In this document: one piece after another, positions 1 through 7,312 of the stretch
How positions within the stretch are numbered: position 1 is the stretch's first letter
Layout: each line of letters begins with the position of its first letter
Assembly (NCBI GenBank): GCA_964461025.1
Contig: CAYWSE010000054.1
Location: forward strand, 1 to 25,648
Length of the DNA stretch: 25,648 nucleotides
Direction of reading: 5' to 3'
DNA from: JAHBVL01 sp964461025
GTDB lineage: Bacteria; Chloroflexota; Chloroflexia; Thermomicrobiales; UBA6265
Program-made: the position numbers and the translations under genes
The notes under the pieces: generated by a model
Told to the model about the DNA's origin: nothing
What the model saw: only the letters and a program-made list of their open reading frames with translations
The model's database searches: none

Positions 1-1
1 C

Positions 2-562
2 GTCGTGCTGGGCGCGACTGCCGGGTTCTTCGGTGGCTGGATCGACAGCGTCATCATGCGGATTGCCGACATCGTGCTGGCCTATCCTTCGCTGATCGTC
101 ATTATCACCATCGTCGCCCTGGTCGGACCAAGCATCTACAACGTGATGATCGTCATCGGCTGTCTGGGCTGGCCGCCTATCGCCCGGTTGGTGAGAGGCA
201 ATGTCTTGTCGTTGCGTGAACGCGATTATACGACCGCCGCGCGAGCATCAGGCGCCACCAGCGGACGCATCCTCTTCCGGCATATCCTGCCGAACGCCAT
301 CGCGCCGGTCATCGTCGCGGCCTCGTTCGGCATGGCTCAGGCGATCATTCTCGAGGCGGGATTGAGTTTTCTCGGACTCGGTGTGCAGCCGCCGACGCCG
401 AGCTGGGGCAATATGCTCACCGATGCCCAGTCGTTCAATGTGCTGGAGAACATGCTCTGGTTGTGGTTGCCGCCTGGTGTGATGATCGTGCTCGCCGTGC
501 TGGCGATCAATTTCGTCGGCGACGGATTGCGCGATGCGCTCGATCCACAAACCCGCCGGTAG
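2..562 (+). CDS. Peptide/nickel-type ABC transporter permease (DppC/OppC family), 5' truncated by window edge
   Basis: This is the C-terminal part (about 186 residues) of an inner-membrane permease that imports peptides or similar solutes. The reading frame is open to the first bases, so the true start lies upstream; the GTG at 5 is internal. Visible features are several hydrophobic segments, the cytoplasmic EAA loop that contacts the ATPase (around YTTAARASGATSGRILFRH, about residues 78-96), and the family C-terminus FVGDGLRDALDP. The protein is clearly homologous to the complete DppC-like gene at 4705-5610 but is a separate paralogue. The SelA-like gene begins 33 bp after its stop, so the two are probably co-transcribed. 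The substrate cannot be read from the sequence. Confidence 0.93.
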   Translation, partial: VVLGATAGFFGGWIDSVIMRIADIVLAYPSLIVIITIVALVGPSIYNVMIVIGCLGWPPIARLVRGNVLSLRERDYTTAARASGATSGRILFRHILPNAIAPVIVAASFGMAQAIILEAGLSFLGLGVQPPTPSWGNMLTDAQSFNVLENMLWLWLPPGVMIVLAVLAINFVGDGLRDALDPQTRR

Positions 563-595
563 GTCTTTCGGATGCAACAACGGAAGGAAAAACGA

Positions 596-1690
596 GTGAC
601 AACCTATAAGGACCTCGGCGTACGTCCGGTCATCAACGCGGCAGCGGCGCAAACGATGCTCGGCGGATCGCTGATGCCAGAACCGGTGCTGGCCGCGATC
701 GATGCCGCCGCGAGATCGTATGTCCACCTTCCCGAACTGCACGATCGGGTCGGCGAGCGGATCGCGTCATTGACGCAGAATGAAGCGGCATGTGTTTGCT
801 GTGGCGCCGCTGCCGGAATTCTCCTTGCCGTGGCCGCGGTGATGACCGGCGATGATCCAGACGCGGCGCTCAGACTCCCGGACACGACCGGACTGGGACG
901 GACGGAGATCGTCTACTTCGCCGGTCACGACAACGGCTTCCTCTCCTCGGTCACCGAATCTGGCGCCATGCTGATCGAATCCGCAGGCTCGATCGATGCG
1001 CTCGACTCCGCGATCACCGACCGCACCGCGGCGGTGCTCTGGTTCGCCGGCGATTTCTGGCCAGACGACTACCTCTCTTTGGAGGAGACCCTTCAGATCG
1101 CTCACGAACGCGGCGTGCCGGTGATTGTCGACGCCGCCGATCAGATTCCGCCGGTTTCGCGACTGTGGGAATACACGGTCGAACTCGGCGCTGAGCTAGC
1201 GATTTTCAGCGGCGGCAAGGGCCTGCAAGGCCCGCAATCGAGCGGATTGATCGTCGGCAGGGCCGATCTGATTCGCGCCTGTCGCCTCAATGGTGGACCC
1301 CAACACAGCATCGGCCGGCCGGCCAAGGTCGGTAAGGAAGAGATGCTTGGTGTGCTGGCGGCGGTCGAATGGTCGCTCTCGCGCGACGCTGCTGAAGAGA
1401 AACGCCGGCTCGAAGCAATAGTCGACGCCTGGCTGGCTGGTCTTGCCGGGATAGACGGCTTCGACCTCTCGCGGGCGGACAAGAGCCACAGCGGCCAACC
1501 GATTCCCCGCGCCATCATCACGTTCGCTAACACGCAGCGCCGGGACGAGATCATCGATCTCCTCTGGAACCTCGATCCGCGCATTGCGGTATTGCCGGAA
1601 GGAGATTCTGGCATCGCGCTCAACCCGCAAGGGGTCCGGAATGATGAAGCGGCAACGGTGCTCGCTGCGCTGACTGCTTTACGGAATTGA
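596..1690 (+). CDS. SelA-like PLP-dependent enzyme (aminotransferase/lyase fold)
   Basis: The protein has 364 residues and the fold-type I PLP architecture of the SelA / D-glucosaminate-6-phosphate ammonia-lyase (DgaE-like) group. The N-terminus YKDLGVRPVINAA is typical of that group. The PLP-contacting Asp lies in VIVDAADQIPP and the Schiff-base lysine is K208 in SGGKGLQGPQ. The GTG start at 596 is chosen because GGAAGG at 582-587 lies 8 nt upstream; the in-frame ATG at 572 has no such site. True SelA is longer (about 450 residues) and no selenocysteine genes are nearby, so a lyase, racemase or other amine-sugar/amino-acid role is more likely. It sits between two ABC permease sets, which suggests that it processes an imported amino compound. 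The exact substrate is unknown. Confidence 0.85.
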   Translation: MTTYKDLGVRPVINAAAAQTMLGGSLMPEPVLAAIDAAARSYVHLPELHDRVGERIASLTQNEAACVCCGAAAGILLAVAAVMTGDDPDAALRLPDTTGLGRTEIVYFAGHDNGFLSSVTESGAMLIESAGSIDALDSAITDRTAAVLWFAGDFWPDDYLSLEETLQIAHERGVPVIVDAADQIPPVSRLWEYTVELGAELAIFSGGKGLQGPQSSGLIVGRADLIRACRLNGGPQHSIGRPAKVGKEEMLGVLAAVEWSLSRDAAEEKRRLEAIVDAWLAGLAGIDGFDLSRADKSHSGQPIPRAIITFANTQRRDEIIDLLWNLDPRIAVLPEGDSGIALNPQGVRNDEAATVLAALTALRN

Positions 1691-1847
1691 CGGAAATCAC
1701 TCCTGAATCGGATACTGAGCCTGCTGTTCTGGCCCACATCGACGTTGACACCTTTCAGTGCCGCGCCGGAAGCTGGGTGCGGTGGAGCAGCATGCGATCG
1801 GCGGGCGCCTCGTCGTACCGGCGCCTGTAGCGACAGGAGTGCAACTC

Positions 1848-3590
1848 ATGGCGGACTACCGTATTTCGGACCTCGTTGCTTCCTTGCGGGGTGGCGAGCT
1901 CTCTCGCCGCGATTTCGTCAAACGGGCCTCGGCGGCAGGCCTCTCCGCTGCCGCAGCGGCGTCGATTCTCTCCGGTGAGACGTTGGCCGCTCCTGGATCA
2001 TCGAGCCGCGGCACTGTCCGCGCCCAAATCGACGATCAGACGCTCGTCATCGCCGACAACCTCTCCGGCGGCGGCTACTGGCTGTCCCTCGATCCCGGCT
2101 GGTATTTTGAGATCAATCCGACCTGCGCGATGTACGTCGTCTACGAGACGCTCTATCACCTGCCTGATTCGACCAGGCCCGACGAGATTCTGCCGCTCCT
2201 GGCCGAGGGAATGCCGGAATTCAGCGAGGATGGTCTTACGGCGACGATCGCCATCAAGCAGGGCATCAAGTTCCACAACTCGGGTACCGAGATGACCGCC
2301 AAAGACTGGGTCTTCTCCTGGAATCGTCTCAAAAACATCGGCGCCCAGCCCTCGTTCCTCGGCGCTGACTACTGGACCGAAGTGGTCGCGGTCGACGACT
2401 ACACCTTGCAGCTCACGCTGCCCAGCCCGAATGCCGCCCTCGCCGCAGTGCTGACCGCCGTGCCACTCTCCGTCACTGACAGCGAAGCGGTCATCGCCCT
2501 GGGTGGCACCGATGCCGAGCCGAGCGCCGAAGAGGATGCTCCCGAGGTTCAGGCGAACGCTGATGCTCGCGATCAGATCAATCTCTCTTCCGTCGGCACC
2601 GGTCCGTTCCTGGTGTCACAGTGGGATATCAACAGCGAGGTCATCGTCGAAGTCAATCCCGATTACTGGGGCGAGGCGCCGGCGATCGAGCGAATCATCT
2701 GGCGGAATGTGATCGAAGCGAATGCCCAGCTGCAGTCTGTACAAATCGGCGAAGCGGACATCGCCTATTCGCTGAACATCGATAGCGTCCAATCCGTTCG
2801 CGATGACGAAGCCCTGCAGATCATCGAAGGACCGAGTCTTTCCATTCAGTACCTCGGCATGAACCTCCGCGAAGAGCGCGGCGGACCGACATCCGTACTC
2901 GAAGTACGGCAGGCACTCTCGCATGCCGTTGATTACCAGGGCATTCTCGATGTGATGCTCGGTGGCAGCGCGGTGCGCCCGGCGACGGCAGTGCCTATCG
3001 GCTTCGCCGCCGCCGACGCGGTGCTCGATCAGGCCTATGTCGAGGATTTGGCCCGCGCCCAGGAGCTTTGGGACGCCTCGGGCGTCGGTGATCAGGAGAT
3101 CGAGATCACCTACGATGCGGACGGCATCGGCGAGGGTGGCGTCAATCTGGAAACACTCGCCACCAAGATCAAAGCCGACTTCGAGCGAATCAATGGCTGC
3201 ACGATCAAACTCGCTCCAATGCCCGCTGCTGAGCGGCTGGCCGCCTATCGCGCCCAGGACTTCCAGGCGACGATTTCGCCCTGGAGCCCCGACTATCCTG
3301 ATGTCGATACGTTTGCCACGCCGTTCGGTCAGACCGATACCGCCGCCGCCGGACGTGTCGGATTCTCCGATCCGGAAGTCGACGAATGGTTGCGGCAGGG
3401 CATTTCGGAAACCGATCCGGCGACGCGCACCGAAATCTACGTGCAGGTGCAGCAGCGATTGATCGAGGCAGCCCCGTACATCGTCTTCTACCAGCCTGTT
3501 TCGCAGAAGCCAGCCCGCGCAAACGTCCAGGGCGTCACCACCCACGCGGTCTATATGATGAACTTGCGCAACGCCAGCAAAACGGCTTGA
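1848..3590 (+). CDS. Tat-exported ABC transporter solute-binding protein (SBP_bac_5 / DppA-like)
   Basis: A 580-residue extracytoplasmic binding protein that delivers peptides or related ligands to the permeases at 3682-5610. The N-terminus carries a twin-arginine signal (ELSRRDFVKRA, Arg20-Arg21) followed by an Ala-rich hydrophobic stretch. No lipobox cysteine is seen, so it is probably Tat-secreted and not a lipoprotein. The rest matches the SBP_bac_5 layout: Y-E-T-L-Y near residue 70, the GTGPFLVSQW segment, NPDYWG, and a C-terminal ligand-domain stretch around SPDYPD. ATG 1848 is preferred over the in-frame 1758 start because AGGAG lies 9 nt upstream and the Tat motif is then correctly placed. 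An intercistronic hairpin at 3614 separates it from the permease genes. Confidence 0.92.
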   Translation: MADYRISDLVASLRGGELSRRDFVKRASAAGLSAAAAASILSGETLAAPGSSSRGTVRAQIDDQTLVIADNLSGGGYWLSLDPGWYFEINPTCAMYVVYETLYHLPDSTRPDEILPLLAEGMPEFSEDGLTATIAIKQGIKFHNSGTEMTAKDWVFSWNRLKNIGAQPSFLGADYWTEVVAVDDYTLQLTLPSPNAALAAVLTAVPLSVTDSEAVIALGGTDAEPSAEEDAPEVQANADARDQINLSSVGTGPFLVSQWDINSEVIVEVNPDYWGEAPAIERIIWRNVIEANAQLQSVQIGEADIAYSLNIDSVQSVRDDEALQIIEGPSLSIQYLGMNLREERGGPTSVLEVRQALSHAVDYQGILDVMLGGSAVRPATAVPIGFAAADAVLDQAYVEDLARAQELWDASGVGDQEIEITYDADGIGEGGVNLETLATKIKADFERINGCTIKLAPMPAAERLAAYRAQDFQATISPWSPDYPDVDTFATPFGQTDTAAAGRVGFSDPEVDEWLRQGISETDPATRTEIYVQVQQRLIEAAPYIVFYQPVSQKPARANVQGVTTHAVYMMNLRNASKTA

Positions 3591-3613
3591 CATTCAATTG
3601 ACTGGTAGATTTC

Positions 3614-3651
3614 ATGGCGATGGAACCGGTGAAAACCGGTTCCGTCGCCAT
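3614..3651 (+). promoter_or_regulatory. Intercistronic stem-loop between binding-protein and permease genes
   Basis: Two 17-nt arms (3614-3630 and 3635-3651) pair completely, with one G-U, around a GAAA tetraloop. No T-run follows, so this is not a standard intrinsic terminator. Hairpins at this place in ABC transporter operons commonly protect the 3' end of the binding-protein message or partly terminate, giving more binding protein than permease. That role is inferred here. Confidence 0.7.
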
Positions 3652-3681
3652 TGCCGGGCAGCGCGCCATCTGGAGTGAATC

Positions 3682-4701
3682 GTGGGGCTGTGGGCTTTTG
3701 TTGCCAGACGAATAGCTGTGTCGTTTATCGTCCTGCTTGTCGTGACGGTGTGCACTTTCTTTCTCATGCACGCGTCGCCGGGCGACCCGATCAACGCCAT
3801 CATTGGCGAACGGCAGGCCGATCGACCCGAAATTCGTGAAAACCTCGAGCGACGGTATGGCCTGAACGAACCGCTGCCCGTGCAATACGCCTACTACCTG
3901 AAAAACCTCCTTCAGGGCGATCTCGGCGAATCGATCACGACGCGAAATCCCGTTGCCGAAGAGTTGCGCAACTACGTTCCGGCGACGATCGAGCTGACGC
4001 TGGCGGCGATGCTCTTTGCCGTGGGGATCGGCATTCCGCTCGGTGTCATCGCCGCTGTCTCGCAAAATCGTTGGCCCGACATTCTGGCCCGATTCATCGC
4101 CTTGCTCGGTGTCTCGATGCCGGTCTTCTGGTTCGGTTTGCTGATGGCCTACGTGTTTTCCTACCGGTTGCAGTGGTTGCCACGGTCGGGTCAGCTCGAC
4201 GTCGGCATGAAGGCGCCACCGAAGGTAACCGGGATGATCTCCGTCGACGCGATCATCGCCGGCGACTGGACCGCCCTCGAGAGCCTGATCCGGCATATCA
4301 TCCTGCCCGCCGTCGTGCTTGGCGCATTTTCGATGGGCATCATCGCTCGTATGCTGCGTTCCTCATTGTTGTCGGCATTGAGTGACGACTATGTGCGGAC
4401 CGCTCGAGCAAAAGGAGTGGCGGAGCGGCAGGTGGTCATCCGCCATGCCATGCGCAACGCCATGATCCCCACAGTAACCGTGATTGGCCTCACCTTCGCC
4501 AGTCTTCTCGCCGGTGCAGTATTGACTGAAACGATCTTTTCCTGGCCGGGACTCGGACAGTTCGCAGTGCGCATGGCGCTGAAACTCGACTATCCCGGAT
4601 TGCTTGGTGTGACGCTCGTCGTGGCCATCGCCTATATCACCGTCAATCTCTTTGTCGACATCATCTATGGCGTTCTCGATCCGCGGATCAGAATTGGCTA
4701 G
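3682..4701 (+). CDS. Peptide/nickel-type ABC transporter permease (DppB/OppB family)
   Basis: A 339-residue inner-membrane permease, full family length. The N-terminal segment RRIAVSFIVLLVVTVCTFFL is the usual first transmembrane helix and is followed by the family SPGDP sequence. The EAA loop is at about residues 243-265 (ARAKGVAERQVVIRHAMRNA). The C-terminus VDIIYGVLDPRIRIG is diagnostic for DppB. The GTG start at 3682 is supported by GGAG 6 nt upstream. Three bases separate its stop from the DppC-like gene, so the two are translated from one message. With the preceding binding protein they form one importer. Confidence 0.94.
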   Translation: MGLWAFVARRIAVSFIVLLVVTVCTFFLMHASPGDPINAIIGERQADRPEIRENLERRYGLNEPLPVQYAYYLKNLLQGDLGESITTRNPVAEELRNYVPATIELTLAAMLFAVGIGIPLGVIAAVSQNRWPDILARFIALLGVSMPVFWFGLLMAYVFSYRLQWLPRSGQLDVGMKAPPKVTGMISVDAIIAGDWTALESLIRHIILPAVVLGAFSMGIIARMLRSSLLSALSDDYVRTARAKGVAERQVVIRHAMRNAMIPTVTVIGLTFASLLAGAVLTETIFSWPGLGQFAVRMALKLDYPGLLGVTLVVAIAYITVNLFVDIIYGVLDPRIRIG

Positions 4702-4704
4702 CGA

Positions 4705-5610
4705 ATGGCGAACGACCCGTTAGCGCTCCAACAGCTTTCCATCGCGGCTGGAGTAAAGGGGAAGCCCCGTTCGCCACTCGGTGACGCAGCGCGCACCGTA
4801 CTGCGCAATCCGTCCGCGCTCGCCGGGCTGATCGTCGTTTCCGCGTGGTTGCTGCTCGCCCTCCTGGCGCCCGTTCTCCCGATCGAAGATCCGGGAACGG
4901 TCATTCTGGAGCGAAAGCTCCAACCGCCGTCGCTGGAGTTTCCATTTGGCACCGATGATGTCGGCCGCGATCTCGTCAGCCGAGTTATCTGGGCGGCGAG
5001 AGTGTCGGTGCCGGCGGGCATTGTCGTCGTCGCCGCGACACTGGTCATCGGCGCGATCGTTGGAGCGATAGCCGGCTATTTCGGCGGGATCGTCGATAGC
5101 GTCATCATGCGCACGTGCGATGCGGTCCTCTCGTTTCCTTCGATCATTCTGGCAATGGCCATCGCTGCGGCCCGCGGTGGACCCGGACTCGAAAATGCTA
5201 TGGTGGCAGTCATTCTCGTGCTGTGGCCGGAATACGCCCGGCTGATGCGCAGTCTGGTGCTCTCGATCAAGCACAACGACTTCGTCACCGCCGCCGAAGC
5301 GATGGGCGCCTCCCGGCCGCGTATCCTCTTTCGTCACATCGTGCCAAGCACCGATGCGCCGATCGTCGTCAAGGCGACGCTCGATGTCGGCTATGCCATC
5401 GTCCTGACCGCCGGACTGAGCTTTCTCGGCATCGGCGCCATCCCCCCCACGGCGGAGTGGGGGGCCATGGTCAGCCAGGGGTCGCGCACCGGATTGCAGT
5501 TCTGGTGGTACTCGACGTTTCCCGGTCTCGCCATCATGTCCGTGGTCATGGCCCTGAGTTTCCTCGGCGACGGCCTCCGCGACGCACTCGATCCCAGAAG
5601 GCGGTCGTAG
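4705..5610 (+). CDS. Peptide/nickel-type ABC transporter permease (DppC/OppC family)
   Basis: A 301-residue inner-membrane permease that pairs with the DppB-like protein just upstream. The N-terminal LRNPSALAGLIVV is the OppC-type segment, followed by PFGTDDVGRDLVSRVIWAARVS, split here as family landmarks PFGTDDVGRD and SRVIWAARVS. The EAA loop is FVTAAEAMGASRPRILFRH and the C-terminus is FLGDGLRDALDPRRR. The start follows the previous stop by 3 bp with no clear ribosome-binding site, so translation is probably coupled. No ATP-binding subunits follow; the next gene is on the other strand. The ATPases must be encoded elsewhere or shared with another importer, perhaps the one whose permease ends at 562. 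Confidence 0.94.
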   Translation: MANDPLALQQLSIAAGVKGKPRSPLGDAARTVLRNPSALAGLIVVSAWLLLALLAPVLPIEDPGTVILERKLQPPSLEFPFGTDDVGRDLVSRVIWAARVSVPAGIVVVAATLVIGAIVGAIAGYFGGIVDSVIMRTCDAVLSFPSIILAMAIAAARGGPGLENAMVAVILVLWPEYARLMRSLVLSIKHNDFVTAAEAMGASRPRILFRHIVPSTDAPIVVKATLDVGYAIVLTAGLSFLGIGAIPPTAEWGAMVSQGSRTGLQFWWYSTFPGLAIMSVVMALSFLGDGLRDALDPRRRS

Positions 5611-5618
5611 CTACCGGT

Positions 5619-5641
5619 CCTGAGCCATTGCCGGACTCAGG
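5619..5641. terminator. Possible terminator hairpin between convergent permease genes
   Basis: CCTGAGCC and GG(A)CTCAGG form a short hairpin with one bulged A and a 6-nt loop. It lies between the stop of the plus-strand permease and, overlapping it, the stop of the minus-strand APC gene. There is no T-tract, so the terminator call is tentative. Confidence 0.35.
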
Positions 5642-6944
5642 TAGACGCCTCAGTGTTCCGCAAGAACCCGATATTGCGCCAGACCCGGTCGATGACAACC
5701 GAGAGGACGACAAAGACGACGAACGCGATCGCCGTTGTCGGCTCGTCGACCAGTGTCACGAAGGTGAAGACGAGCAGCGTGACGATCACCGCAACGATCG
5801 AAACATAGATCACGCTCCGGTTTGCCCCGGTTTCGTTGGTCAATTTCAGATGGGCGATGCCGACCATCATGAATATCAGCAGCGCGACCGCGCTTCCGAT
5901 CGATGCAATCGCCGAAAGATCGAAGGTGAGGGTCAGGATGCAAACCAGGACTGTGGAGAGTGCGGTGCCGAAATTCCCGTTCTTGCCGGTCCGGTTGCCA
6001 AGCACCTTCGGCATCTGGTCGATCTCGGAGAGATACGAGATGACCCCAGTCGTGGCGAAGAATTGAGAATTGACGGCGGATGAGGTCGAGAAGCAGGCCG
6101 CGATCGTCATGATCGTGAAACCCGCGGCGCCGAGAATCGGTTCAGCAGCGGCCGCGATGGCCGTGTCCCCGGCGGCGATCACCTCATCCAGCGTCAGCAT
6201 GCCAAAGACGCCGATAGCGATGGCGACGTACAGCACTGTCGTGATGATCAGCGAGAGGTACATTGCCCGCGCGAGATCCTTTTCGGGATTCTTCATGTCC
6301 TCGGCGACAAAGGCGACGACGGCAAAGCCGAGAAACGCGAAAAAGGTGAGCGCAACGCTCGAGACAATCGACGACGCTCCCGGGTAGCCATCTGGCGACA
6401 ATAATGAGAAATCGGCATTGCGGATCGTGATGTAGGCGAATCCACCGAGTATCGCAATGACTGCCCACACGATAGCCGTCTGCACGCGGGCGACGGCGTT
6501 TCGGTTCGCTTCGAGATTCAAGAGCGCCATCACGACGATGATCACCAGCGCGAGCAGCTTCTTCGCTCCGTCAGTCACATCATCGCCGAAGAAGAGTGCG
6601 CCGGCGTAGTTGCCGAAAGAGAGCGCGACCATCACCGTGATGATCTGACCGACCAGGTAGAAGAGCCAGGAAATACTGCCCGTCAGATGGCCGTTGCCGA
6701 AGGCTTGCAGCAGGAACTCGATCGTGCCGCCTTTCGACGGGTAACGCGTGCCGAGCTTGGCGAACGAGTAGCCCTGCAAGATCGAGATGAGTCCCGCAAT
6801 CAGAAAGGAAAGCCAGACAGCGGTGCCGGCGATTGCGCCCGCCTCACCCAGCAGCGCGAAGATGCCCGCCCCAACCATGGCGCCAATACCCATGAAGGCT
6901 GCGCCGAACAAGCTTATTTGACCGCGACTCCCCGATTGCTCCAT
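5637..6944 (-). CDS. APC-superfamily amino acid/polyamine permease
   Basis: A 435-residue integral membrane transporter, probably a proton-coupled amino acid or polyamine importer. The first helix carries the APC signature (GIGAMVGAGIFALLGEAG). About twelve hydrophobic segments follow, and FLGFAVVAFVAEDMKNPEKDL contains the conserved helix-6 and E-D-x-x-NPE-K element of APC carriers, given here as landmarks FLGF and EDMKNPEKDL. The length is normal for the family. The ATG start is preceded by GAGGTG 7 nt upstream. It stands alone on its strand and converges on the ABC operon. Substrate specificity is not visible. Confidence 0.92.
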   Translation of the reverse strand: MEQSGSRGQISLFGAAFMGIGAMVGAGIFALLGEAGAIAGTAVWLSFLIAGLISILQGYSFAKLGTRYPSKGGTIEFLLQAFGNGHLTGSISWLFYLVGQIITVMVALSFGNYAGALFFGDDVTDGAKKLLALVIIVVMALLNLEANRNAVARVQTAIVWAVIAILGGFAYITIRNADFSLLSPDGYPGASSIVSSVALTFFAFLGFAVVAFVAEDMKNPEKDLARAMYLSLIITTVLYVAIAIGVFGMLTLDEVIAAGDTAIAAAAEPILGAAGFTIMTIAACFSTSSAVNSQFFATTGVISYLSEIDQMPKVLGNRTGKNGNFGTALSTVLVCILTLTFDLSAIASIGSAVALLIFMMVGIAHLKLTNETGANRSVIYVSIVAVIVTLLVFTFVTLVDEPTTAIAFVVFVVLSVVIDRVWRNIGFLRNTEAST

Positions 6945-7069
6945 GAAGGCTCACCTCGCACAGGTTGACTACTCGGCTCGACGTGAATGAACGACTGAGT
7001 CAAAAATAGCAGGTCCCCTCCCGTCCCGCGCGGCTCCCTGTTTCACATTTCGTGATCCCATACAGGTAT

Positions 7070-7098
7070 TTGACAGAAGATTCGGCATCGCTCATACT
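7070..7098 (+). promoter_or_regulatory. Sigma-70-type promoter of the DEAD-box helicase gene
   Basis: A perfect -35 TTGACA (7070-7075) is separated by exactly 17 bp from CATACT (7093-7098), a good -10. Transcription would start near 7105, about 208 nt before the helicase start. The remaining part of this intergenic stretch (6945-7069) shows no gene and no clear element besides the minus-strand ribosome-binding site of the permease. Confidence 0.7.
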
Positions 7099-7104
7099 TC
7101 GTCT

Positions 7105-7312
7105 GACCGTTGCGCGTGCGCGAATGGCGCGGTGCAGCGGTTCAGTGTGTCAGGGAAGCGTTTCCTATACACACTCCAGGTGCGCGGGATATCCTGCGCG
7201 ACAGTACGCCAATGCACCCTCCTTTCTTGCGCAGCGCCGGGGTCGTCGAGCCGTACTGACTGGCTCGATCGTTTCCTGATTTCAGTGTGCGCTGTGCAAT
7301 AGAGGGTATTCC
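7105..7312 (+). promoter_or_regulatory. Long structured 5' leader of the helicase mRNA
   Basis: The predicted transcript has about 208 nt of untranslated leader. It contains a strong hairpin at 7144-7175: outer arms AGTGTGT/ACACACT and inner arms AGGGAA/TTTCCT (one G-U) around a GCG loop, with a small internal bulge. Long leaders are common for cold-shock-type RNA helicases, which can act on their own mRNA. That role is inferred here. No known riboswitch consensus was recognised. Confidence 0.5.

Noticed and set aside
572..595. ATG 572 start for the SelA-like gene
   Set aside because: The best ribosome-binding site (582-587) lies inside this extension and fits GTG 596.
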